Part shown: positions 46,893 to 54,673 of the stretch, one piece after another | Layout of the letters: each line of letters begins with the position of its first letter | How positions within the stretch are numbered: the stretch's first letter is position 1 | NCBI RefSeq assembly: GCF_009674825.1 | Contig: NZ_WKJH01000002.1 | Coordinates: 62,001-126,000 of the forward strand | Reading direction: 5' to 3' | Source of the DNA: Maribacter luteus | GTDB lineage: Bacteria > Bacteroidota > Bacteroidia > Flavobacteriales > Flavobacteriaceae | DNA: 64,000 nucleotides | The notes under the pieces: model-generated | Databases searched by the model: none | What the model was told of the DNA's origin: nothing | The model's input: the letters and a program-made list of their open reading frames with translations, nothing else | Translations under genes and position numbers: made by a program

Positions 46893-47831
46893 ATGAAAAA
46901 AATACACCATTATTTTATTTTCCTGATATTAGTGTGTGCCATGGGCTATGGGCAACAAGACCCTCAATACACACAGTACATGTACAACATGAGCGTTGTA
47001 AACCCAGCCTATACCACCAATGAAGTGGGTATGCTCAATTTAGGTGCACTATACCGATCACAATGGAAAAATGCCGTGGGCAGTCCCAAAACACTTACAT
47101 TTTTCGCACATGCCCCTATGAACGATAAAATTGAAATGGGCCTTTCTTTCATTACTGACGATATCGGTGATGGTGCCCTAAAGGAAAACAACATCTATGC
47201 TGATTTTGCTTATATATTGAAATTGGATGAAAAAAGTAATCTCTCATTGGGCCTTAAAGGTGGTATTACCACTTTTGAGACCAATTTCAACGGTTTTATG
47301 CTTCCTGAATTTCAGGATGACCCCGCTTTCAATGAAAACATGAACAGCACTTTCCCGAATATTGGTATCGGTGCTTTTTACCATCGTGAGCATTTTTATG
47401 CAGGAATCTCCGCCCCCAACCTGCTAACCACAAAACATCTAGAGAACAAAAACGGCATTAATCGTATTGGTTCAGAGAACATCCATGTTTTTATGACCTC
47501 TGGTTATGTTTATGAATTGAATACGGACGTGAAAATAAAAACTTCGGTACTCGCTAAAATGGTACAAGGTTCTCCATTGACTTTCGATGTTTCACTCAAC
47601 GCTCTTTTCTTGGACCGTTTTGAAGGCGGATTATCCTATCGTTTGGAAGATTCGGTAAGTGCCATGTTCAATATTGCGGCCACACCGGGATTACGAATAG
47701 GCTATGCTTATGATTACACACTATCGAACCTGAGTACGTACAGTTCCGGTTCCCACGAAATATTTGTTCTTTTTAACCTCGATTTACTTGGCCTAGGCAA
47801 AGGATACGACAAATCACCAAGATTCTACTAA
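46893..47831 (+). CDS. PorP/SprF family type IX secretion outer-membrane protein
   Basis: A 312-aa protein with signal peptide (ending CAMGYG) and the family start QQDPQYTQYMYNMSVVNPAY, followed by LGALYRSQWKNAVGSPKTLTF. The alternating strands and GLRIGYAYDYTLSNLSTYSSGSHE region are typical of PorP/SprF 14-strand-like barrels. These proteins receive or anchor type B CTD cargo at the outer membrane. The gene lies 3 bp after the CTD protein and 2 bp before the OmpA-like gene, the conserved trio. Confidence 0.94.
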   Translation: MKKIHHYFIFLILVCAMGYGQQDPQYTQYMYNMSVVNPAYTTNEVGMLNLGALYRSQWKNAVGSPKTLTFFAHAPMNDKIEMGLSFITDDIGDGALKENNIYADFAYILKLDEKSNLSLGLKGGITTFETNFNGFMLPEFQDDPAFNENMNSTFPNIGIGAFYHREHFYAGISAPNLLTTKHLENKNGINRIGSENIHVFMTSGYVYELNTDVKIKTSVLAKMVQGSPLTFDVSLNALFLDRFEGGLSYRLEDSVSAMFNIAATPGLRIGYAYDYTLSNLSTYSSGSHEIFVLFNLDLLGLGKGYDKSPRFY

Positions 47832-47833
47832 AC

Positions 47834-49954
47834 ATGAAAAAAACACTCTTCATATTGTTTATTCTGGGTCTTACGGTGCAAACCTATGGCCAACAAGAAC
47901 TTAAACGGGCAAACACTTATTTTGAACGCGCTTATTATAGCGATGCCATTCCACTTTATGAGCAATTGCTCCCGAGAAACAAAAGCTCAAAACTCATAAA
48001 AAACCTGGCGGATTGTTATTACCATACGTTCAACATGAAGGCAGCGGCCCGATGGTACGGCTATCTAACTTCCAATTATGGTGAGAGTATTGATGAAAGC
48101 TATTATTTTAAACTGAACCAATCCCTCAAGGCAATAGGTGAATACGAAAAAGCAAACAATACGCTCATCGATTTTTATACGGTAAAAGGTAAGCCTGACA
48201 AGGTTCTTACTTCGCAGGAAGACTTCAACTATATTGAAAACGTACGTGCCATCGGGGAACGATTCAACATAGAAAATCTCAACATAAATACGTCTACATC
48301 GGAATTCGGTGCGGCACGCATAGATGCCAACTTGGTGTATAGTGCATCCCGAAAACACGCAATAGGTCTACCGAAATTATATCGCTGGAACAACGAAAAA
48401 TACCTTGATATTTACAGTCATCCCATAGACAAACTAACCATGGGGGATAGTCTTAGCGTTTCATTGAGCAGTACCATCAATTCAAAATTGCACGAGGGTA
48501 CCTATGCGATTACCAAAGACCGTAAAACAATCTATTTTACCAGAAACAGCAAGCAAAAAACCGAGGACGATAAGATAAGCAACCTTAAGATCTATCGTGC
48601 GGAATTTATTGAGGGGGCTTGGAAAAATGTTACCCCTTTACCTTTTAACGGTGATGATTTCTCCACGGAACACCCTGCTTTGAGTCCTGACGGAACAAAA
48701 CTCTATTTCGCATCGGATCGTAAAGGAGGTTTCGGGTCTTTTGATCTTTATGTCGTAAGTATTCAAAAGGATGGTTTCTTCGGAACCCCGCAAAATCTAG
48801 GTAAGAAAATCAATACCGATAAAAAAGAGCAATTCCCATTTATTGATGAAAACGGCAATCTATATTTTGCCTCTAACGGCCACCCAGGTTTTGGATTGTT
48901 GGATGTTTTCTTATCTAAATCCAAAAATGGAAACTTTAAGAAACCCGATAACCTAGGATTACCGGTGAATAGCGGTTATGATGATTTTTCATTGTCACTG
49001 GATCCTAATTCGAATACCGGATATTTCTCATCTAATCGCCCCGGTGGAAAAGGTAGTGATGACATTTATTCCTTCTCGGAAACCAAACCGCTCATCATCG
49101 AAGATTGCAAACAGTTCATTGCCGGAATCATTACCGACAAAACAACAAAAATTCCATTAGCCAATGCAACCATAGAACTTAAGGATGCTGATGGAAATCT
49201 AATTGAAAAGATAACTACCACTACTAATGCTTCTTTCAAATTCGAAGTATCGTGTACCTCTGAATATCAATTAAAAGCTTTTAAGGAAGGTTATGAAGAC
49301 AATTCAAAGACTATTATCACCGATACCGAAAGGGATGCGACAAAAGACGGCTCATTAGCGCTCTATTCCATTCAAAAACGGGAAGCCCAAAAAGAGGCGG
49401 CGGAAAAAGAGGCATTGACAGAGAAAAAAAGACTGGAAGAACAAGAGAAAGTCGCCGAATTGGCACGCCTTCAAAAAGAGAAAGAAAATACCATTAAACA
49501 AAAGGCCGAACAAGCACAAAAGGAGCGTGAGCGCCTCAAAAAGATTGATGCCATAATTGCCAAAGAAGATGCCATTGTTAAGGATAAAGAACGGATTGTC
49601 ATCAAAACAGAAGAAATCCATTTCGATTATAGCCTTTGGTATTTACGGCGCGAATCGCGGGAGCGATTGGCGAAAGTCATTACCATAATGAAACAAAACC
49701 CTGGCATGGTCATAGAAATAGGCACACATACCGATATTCGAGGCAATGCGGAATACAATCGTGATCTTTCGCAGAAACGGGCCGACTCTGCCAAGGAATT
49801 CATGGTCAAAAACGGAATTGCGAAAGAACGTGTCATCGCAAAAGGATATGGGGAATCACAACCTATCGTAAAATGTGAAACCGAGGAAAGCTGTTCTGAA
49901 GAAGATCATGAATGGAACAGAAGGTGTGAACTCATAGTGGTCAAATGGGAATAA
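47834..49954 (+). CDS. OmpA-family peptidoglycan-binding protein (PorE-like) of the type IX cassette
   Basis: A 706-aa exported protein. In order: signal peptide 1-20 (ending VQTYG), TPR-like helices (about 21-125), WD40-like/PD40 repeats (STEHPALSPDGTKLYFASDR, EQFPFIDENGNLYFASNGHP, about 200-400), a carboxypeptidase-D-like domain (ITDKTTKIPLANATIELKD, about 430-510), a charged coiled coil rich in Lys and Glu (about 512-590), and an OmpA domain (IEIGTHTDIRGNAEYNRDLS, about 595-706). It should anchor the PorP/SprF barrel to peptidoglycan. It ends the cassette; a strong terminator follows. Confidence 0.93.
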   Translation: MKKTLFILFILGLTVQTYGQQELKRANTYFERAYYSDAIPLYEQLLPRNKSSKLIKNLADCYYHTFNMKAAARWYGYLTSNYGESIDESYYFKLNQSLKAIGEYEKANNTLIDFYTVKGKPDKVLTSQEDFNYIENVRAIGERFNIENLNINTSTSEFGAARIDANLVYSASRKHAIGLPKLYRWNNEKYLDIYSHPIDKLTMGDSLSVSLSSTINSKLHEGTYAITKDRKTIYFTRNSKQKTEDDKISNLKIYRAEFIEGAWKNVTPLPFNGDDFSTEHPALSPDGTKLYFASDRKGGFGSFDLYVVSIQKDGFFGTPQNLGKKINTDKKEQFPFIDENGNLYFASNGHPGFGLLDVFLSKSKNGNFKKPDNLGLPVNSGYDDFSLSLDPNSNTGYFSSNRPGGKGSDDIYSFSETKPLIIEDCKQFIAGIITDKTTKIPLANATIELKDADGNLIEKITTTTNASFKFEVSCTSEYQLKAFKEGYEDNSKTIITDTERDATKDGSLALYSIQKREAQKEAAEKEALTEKKRLEEQEKVAELARLQKEKENTIKQKAEQAQKERERLKKIDAIIAKEDAIVKDKERIVIKTEEIHFDYSLWYLRRESRERLAKVITIMKQNPGMVIEIGTHTDIRGNAEYNRDLSQKRADSAKEFMVKNGIAKERVIAKGYGESQPIVKCETEESCSEEDHEWNRRCELIVVKWE

Positions 49955-50013
49955 CGCATCCCAATTGCCGAGTCCTGGAATAAAACAATAAGATAACATT
50001 CACCCCGGATTTT

Positions 50014-50046
50014 GCCCCAAGTCATATATGGCTTGGGGCTTTTTTA
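50014..50046 (+). terminator. Intrinsic terminator after the type IX cassette
   Basis: GCCCCAAG (50014-50021) pairs with CTTGGGGC (50032-50039) around a 10-nt loop, followed by a T-run from 50040 to about 50045. Perfect GC-rich 8-bp stem. Confidence 0.93.
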
Positions 50047-50065
50047 TTTCTTTCGGTATTCTTTA

Positions 50066-50073
50066 TATCTTCG
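50066..50073 (+). promoter_or_regulatory. Candidate -7 element ahead of the orphan membrane protein
   Basis: TATCTTCG differs by one base from TAnnTTTG, and TTTA lies 19 bp upstream at the -33 position. It is 34 bp before the TTG start of the next gene. Weak match. Confidence 0.3.
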
Positions 50074-50107
50074 TTAGTGAATAAATACAAATAAACCTCA
50101 CAGAAAA

Positions 50108-51160
50108 TTGTCTAGACTAAGAATTGGATTTAGAAGCGTTTTTAAGAAAAAATATGAAATTGAACTGTTTGACTTTCTACTTGAGAATACAGATGAATTC
50201 AACATACCATTTACTGGTCTTGATTTATGGAATAGTAAAAAATCGGATATAAAAGTTCTTCAAGTTGAAAAACGAATTGAGTATTTTCATTTTATGTACA
50301 TTCCGATTTTTCCAATTGGAAAGATATGGACATTAAGAAAAAAGGACGGAAAACTATATGATATCAACTCTGTTAAATACAAAATAGAAAGTAGAATTAA
50401 AAAAACCAATTACCCAATTTATACTTTTTCCTTTCCAATTTTAATCTTTCTTTCGATTTCCACCTATTTATTAATTACCTATGGTAAATTCTATTACAGA
50501 GATTATAAAAGCAAAAAATCCAAACAAGAAAAAATATTAGTTCTTAAGGAAAAATTGAATAAATTGAATCCTCCTTTTTATCTTATTATCAACCAGAACA
50601 AAAGTCCTTCAAAGTCCTTTAGACGAGTTGACTCAATAGTAGATGAAGTGTACTATTTAAGTAAATTACCAAAAAAATTAGACACATTTACGACTAGTAC
50701 ATTAGACAATGTTTTCTATAGTACGTTTGCTCAAAATAAATTAGTTCGGTCAAAAATATCAAAGAACAATTTAGATACATTAATATCAAATATAAATGAA
50801 TTTAGAGCTAAACGGTTGGTAAATATCTTGACAAAAGATGAACTAGAAGCACCAAAACTTGAAATTGATTTCCATATTCACGGACTTAGCATCATCAATA
50901 ATGGAAAACCTATAACCTTCGAAGGCTATATTGAAAATAATAATTTAAACAACCAATGGGTATTTCCTAAAGACAGTCTTTTACTAACCGGAAAAAGAAT
51001 AGACGCTAGTTATATCGCTAAAAAAAATGGAGATACTTCTAATTTAACACTATTATTTACTGACAGCCAGAAATCATATAAATATCAAGTAATAGGCACA
51101 TATATTAATTCACAAGGAACTATTGCATTTATTGACAAATCAATTAAAAAATTGAATTAA
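50108..51160 (+). CDS. Orphan membrane-anchored protein of unknown function, TTG start
   Basis: A 350-aa open frame starting with TTG at 50108; the next in-frame ATG is about 60 codons on. An N-terminal soluble part (about 1-112), one transmembrane helix (YTFSFPILIFLSISTYLLIT, about 103-124), a Lys-rich coiled segment (about 130-152) and a C-terminal extracytoplasmic domain with IDFHIHGLSIINNGKPITFE can be seen. I do not recognise a family. It is markedly richer in A/T, Lys, Asn and Ile than its neighbours and stands alone between a terminator and the cupin gene, so recent gain is possible. The true start is uncertain. Confidence 0.6.
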   Translation: MSRLRIGFRSVFKKKYEIELFDFLLENTDEFNIPFTGLDLWNSKKSDIKVLQVEKRIEYFHFMYIPIFPIGKIWTLRKKDGKLYDINSVKYKIESRIKKTNYPIYTFSFPILIFLSISTYLLITYGKFYYRDYKSKKSKQEKILVLKEKLNKLNPPFYLIINQNKSPSKSFRRVDSIVDEVYYLSKLPKKLDTFTTSTLDNVFYSTFAQNKLVRSKISKNNLDTLISNINEFRAKRLVNILTKDELEAPKLEIDFHIHGLSIINNGKPITFEGYIENNNLNNQWVFPKDSLLLTGKRIDASYIAKKNGDTSNLTLLFTDSQKSYKYQVIGTYINSQGTIAFIDKSIKKLN

Positions 51161-51281
51161 CTGTTTACAGCAATACGTAAACTTAATGAAGACTCTAGCG
51201 CAAAATCGAAAGGCAAGTGAATATGAATTAATCTACTAATACTTTTAGATTTAGCCTTTAAAGTAGAAAAGAAAAATCAAT

Positions 51282-51596
51282 ATGAACCTATCCAATATCC
51301 CTTCCAAAGAAATAATGCCCGGTTACCATGGTAAATTGGTGCACTCCGAAAACATGTCCATCGCCTTTTGGGAAGTGGAAAAAGATGCGGAAGTACCCGA
51401 GCATTCCCATATGAACGAACAGATCATGCATGTTATCGAGGGTACCTTTGAATTTACTTTAGATGGAGTTACCGATGTGTATATTCCAGGAGATTTGGTA
51501 ATCATTGCCCCGAATGTACCCCATAGCGGCAAGGCATTGACACCTTGTAAACTAATGGATGTTTTTAGCCCCACACGAGAAGAATATAAAATTTGA
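51282..51596 (+). CDS. Small cupin-domain protein
   Basis: A 104-aa single-domain cupin. Metal motif 1 is EHSHMNEQIMHVIEG (His, His...Glu-type spacing) and motif 2 is PGDLVIIAPNVPHSG. Such proteins range from dioxygenases to sugar-binding or regulatory proteins; the substrate cannot be deduced. No signal peptide, so it is cytoplasmic. It lies 10 bp before the prolyl-oligopeptidase gene and is probably co-transcribed with it. Confidence 0.88.
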   Translation: MNLSNIPSKEIMPGYHGKLVHSENMSIAFWEVEKDAEVPEHSHMNEQIMHVIEGTFEFTLDGVTDVYIPGDLVIIAPNVPHSGKALTPCKLMDVFSPTREEYKI

Positions 51597-51606
51597 AAAT
51601 TAACTT

Positions 51607-53685
51607 ATGAATAGATTTTTATTTTCCTTATTTTCTTTCTGTTTATTATTGTCCTGTAAACAAGAAATTTCTAAAACAATAAACTATCCTAAGATAGATA
51701 ACAGTAGAACAGATGTTGAAGAATTCGGTATCAAATATAATAACGACTACTCCAATTTAGAAGACATCAAAAAAGAGGTTAACCAAAATTGGTTCCTGAA
51801 ACAAGACAGTCTTACGGCCGATTATTATAAATCTGTGGATAGAGAGAGCGCCTTCAATTATTTTAGCGATCTATATGTAGGGGATGATTACAATCGTTAC
51901 TGGTACGAAGCATACAAAGAGCATAATTTTTATTGGTTGGACAACGATAGCACACAGGTGCTATTTAAAAGTGATTCTTCAGGTAAGGGTGAAATACCGG
52001 TTTTTTCCACCTCAATGGACAATACCGTCCATTTTTATTCCCCCCACCCCGACGGTTCAAAATTCATACTTTTCATCAGTGATGAAAAGGGGGATTTTTT
52101 AAAGGTGATCTCCACCGAAAGCGGCGATACATTATTCCAAACGGACAAGGACATGAACATGCAGCAGGCCTCTTGGGCCGTATGGGCCTCGACGGACCAT
52201 ATCGTATATACCGGATGGCCGCACACTGAAGATACACGGAATTCCTATATAGCCATGGCCGATATCCGTACCGGGGCCATAAAGGTCATATTCGACGGGG
52301 GTCAGGTCAAAGATTATGATCCCGAGGATTTTTTACGCCCGGACATATCCGTCGGATCGAACAAACTACAGGCGTTCGTCATTACCGCAAGCGAACATTT
52401 TACGGGATATAGCGCGGATATTTCCAATATAGAATCGGATTATACCTGGGAATATATATATGGCCAAAAAGACAGCATATTATATTGGCCAAAACAAAGG
52501 GGTGACAATATGTATTTCCTTAGATATAAGGGAGGAAAAAAAACATTGGTGAGATCAACATTGGAATCAATGGGCGACCCCACCAAGGACGTGGTTCTAT
52601 TCAAACCGGAAAAAGAAGAGATGACCATTACCGATTATGCGGTTTCCGAAAAAAATGTTTATGCCATTACTTCGAAAAACGGGTCGGATGAGACTTTATA
52701 TTATGTAGATAACCAAGGGAAATCTGAAATAATAGAACTGGATTACCCTATTTCCGATATTCAATTTTACCATACATCCACCACGTCAAATGAAATAACA
52801 ATAATTAAGAACGATTGGAAATACGACCTTTCCTTTTTAAGTATCAACGATTCATTGGAGATAAAGCCCCTTGATAACCTAACCAGGCAAACCCCTGAAT
52901 CCTTTAACGATATCATTACGGAGATCATAGAGGTAGAATCCCATGACGGTACTATGGTCCCGATGACCATAGTCAGAAACAGGGGGAAAAAACAGGACAG
53001 CAAAGGTAAGGGGGTCGTTTATGCCTATGGGGCTTATGGTTTCTCAGTGGAACCTTTTTACGAAATGCCCCTTTTGGATTTCGTTTCCAAGGGAAACGTT
53101 TTCGCTGTTGCCCATGTAAGGGGCGGGGCGGAAAAAGGACTGAAATGGTATAAAGACGGAATCAAGGAAAAAAAATCCAATTCTTGGAAGGATCTCTTGT
53201 GGTGCTCCCAATATTTAAAGGACCAAGGTTATGTCGACAAAGACAGATTGGGGGTGTGGTGTTCCAGTGCCGGGGGCATTACCGCGGGAATGGCAGTTAA
53301 CGAAAACCCTGATATGTTCAAGGCCTTTGTCGGGGCAGTTCCCACTTTAAACCCCTTGAGATTGGCGTATCAAAAAAACTATGATGCCAGTGACCACGAT
53401 TATGATTTCGGTGACATGAAAACCATTGAGGGATTCAAATCACTCATGGCGCTTGACCCTGTAATTAATTTTAAAAAGAACACAGTTTACCCAAGTACGT
53501 TGATGATGTCAGGAGCATTGGACGAACAAATTCCTCTGTACGATACGGCCAAGTATATTGCATTGTTGCAGAATTACTACCCCGATCCAAAACGTACCTA
53601 TCTCTTGGATGTTTACGAGGACGAAGGGCACTATATTCCACTAGAAACTTTTTCGGCAATGCTCTTTTTCAACAATGAATTATAA
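51607..53685 (+). CDS. Prolyl oligopeptidase-family (S9A-like) serine peptidase lipoprotein
   Basis: A 692-aa lipoprotein (lipobox LLLS-Cys17). Residues about 60-420 form the seven-bladed propeller region that gates the active site; about 440-692 form the alpha/beta-hydrolase domain. Triad candidates are Ser554 in WCSSAGGITAG, Asp639 in GALDEQIP and His675 in EDEGHYIP. The first Gly of the usual GxSxGG is Cys here, and the usual HGxxD motif is GALD, so it is a divergent member. YAYGAYGFS provides the expected oxyanion region. Predicted to cleave short proline-containing peptides at the cell envelope. Confidence 0.88.
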   Translation: MNRFLFSLFSFCLLLSCKQEISKTINYPKIDNSRTDVEEFGIKYNNDYSNLEDIKKEVNQNWFLKQDSLTADYYKSVDRESAFNYFSDLYVGDDYNRYWYEAYKEHNFYWLDNDSTQVLFKSDSSGKGEIPVFSTSMDNTVHFYSPHPDGSKFILFISDEKGDFLKVISTESGDTLFQTDKDMNMQQASWAVWASTDHIVYTGWPHTEDTRNSYIAMADIRTGAIKVIFDGGQVKDYDPEDFLRPDISVGSNKLQAFVITASEHFTGYSADISNIESDYTWEYIYGQKDSILYWPKQRGDNMYFLRYKGGKKTLVRSTLESMGDPTKDVVLFKPEKEEMTITDYAVSEKNVYAITSKNGSDETLYYVDNQGKSEIIELDYPISDIQFYHTSTTSNEITIIKNDWKYDLSFLSINDSLEIKPLDNLTRQTPESFNDIITEIIEVESHDGTMVPMTIVRNRGKKQDSKGKGVVYAYGAYGFSVEPFYEMPLLDFVSKGNVFAVAHVRGGAEKGLKWYKDGIKEKKSNSWKDLLWCSQYLKDQGYVDKDRLGVWCSSAGGITAGMAVNENPDMFKAFVGAVPTLNPLRLAYQKNYDASDHDYDFGDMKTIEGFKSLMALDPVINFKKNTVYPSTLMMSGALDEQIPLYDTAKYIALLQNYYPDPKRTYLLDVYEDEGHYIPLETFSAMLFFNNEL

Positions 53686-53771
53686 ATTTTAAATATCCAA
53701 TACTCCTGCAGTAGAGCTTTTAAAAATATTCAATCTAACTTATACTTATATTCAATAAATTAATTGCTTAT

Positions 53772-54557
53772 ATGAACATTTCACTAATAGGTAAAAACGC
53801 ATTGGTCGGCGGCAGTAGCCGAGGAATAGGAAAGGCCATTGCAGAACAATTGGCCAATAGCGGTGCCCGTGTAACACTAATGGCAAGGACCGAGGAAAAA
53901 TTGAAGGATATCATTGCTTCATTGCCCACCCATAACGGCCAACACCATGATTATCTAGTGGTAGACTTCAATGATCTTGAAGCATATAAAACCACTATTA
54001 CACGTTATTTTCAAAACAATACCATTGATATTTTGGTCAATAATACACAAGGACCCAAAGCCGGTGGGGCAATGGACGTGCATATAGATGATTACCAAAC
54101 AGCGTTCGACCTGCTTTTCAAAAGTGTCGTTTTTACAACGGAATTGGCCTTGGAGCATATGATCAAGAACCGATGGGGCCGTATCATCAATGTAGCTTCG
54201 GTTTCGGTTAAGGAACCCCTAAGTTATTTGGCCCTATCAAATTCCATTAGGGCGGCATTGGTTACATGGGCCAAAACCTTGGCTTCGGATGTAGGCCCAT
54301 ATCAAATTACCGTGAACAGCGTTCTTACGGGTTATTTTGATACCGAACGCATAGCCCAATTAAACGCTAAAAAAGCGGAACAGCTAGGTATTCCCGAGAA
54401 TGAAGTCCTTGCTGAAATGGAAGCCAGAGTACCGGTCAGGAGAATCGGGGACCCAAAGGAATATGGATTCCTTGCCACCTTCTTAGCTTCAGATCAAGCC
54501 GCATATATAACAGGTACCCAAATCCCGATTGATGGGGGACTATTGAAAAGTCTATAG
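53772..54557 (+). CDS. SDR-fold protein with rewritten catalytic motif
   Basis: A 261-aa short-chain dehydrogenase/reductase-fold protein, similar to 3-oxoacyl-ACP reductases. The cofactor loop GGSSRGIGKAIAEQL (14-28) and Arg39 (ARTEEK) favour NADP(H). The NNAG motif reads NNTQG. By alignment with WAKTLASDVG downstream, the YxxxK motif is replaced by Ser156-xxx-Arg160, while the catalytic Ser143 remains; a Tyr is present at 152. The C-terminal YITGTQIPIDGG is standard. A distinct SDR subgroup with LSNxxR at this place exists as I recall, so this is likely inherited rather than a broken gene. Substrate unknown. Confidence 0.88.
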   Translation: MNISLIGKNALVGGSSRGIGKAIAEQLANSGARVTLMARTEEKLKDIIASLPTHNGQHHDYLVVDFNDLEAYKTTITRYFQNNTIDILVNNTQGPKAGGAMDVHIDDYQTAFDLLFKSVVFTTELALEHMIKNRWGRIINVASVSVKEPLSYLALSNSIRAALVTWAKTLASDVGPYQITVNSVLTGYFDTERIAQLNAKKAEQLGIPENEVLAEMEARVPVRRIGDPKEYGFLATFLASDQAAYITGTQIPIDGGLLKSL

Positions 54558-54625
54558 ACATTGGCCAAACTATGGTAGGTGATTCCTATTCCCTAACGTA
54601 ATAGTATCATTCCCTCATTTATCAT

Positions 54626-54655
54626 TTTGATTGGCATTGATTTTGCTCAGTTTTG
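54626..54655 (+). promoter_or_regulatory. Promoter of the alpha-2-macroglobulin gene
   Basis: TTTG (54626-54629), an 18-nt spacer and CAGTTTTG (54648-54655) match the Bacteroidota consensus with one mismatch. The alternative upstream start codon at 54653 lies inside this -7 box, which supports the ATG at 54674. Confidence 0.65.
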
Positions 54656-54673
54656 TTCTGTAATTTTATACTT

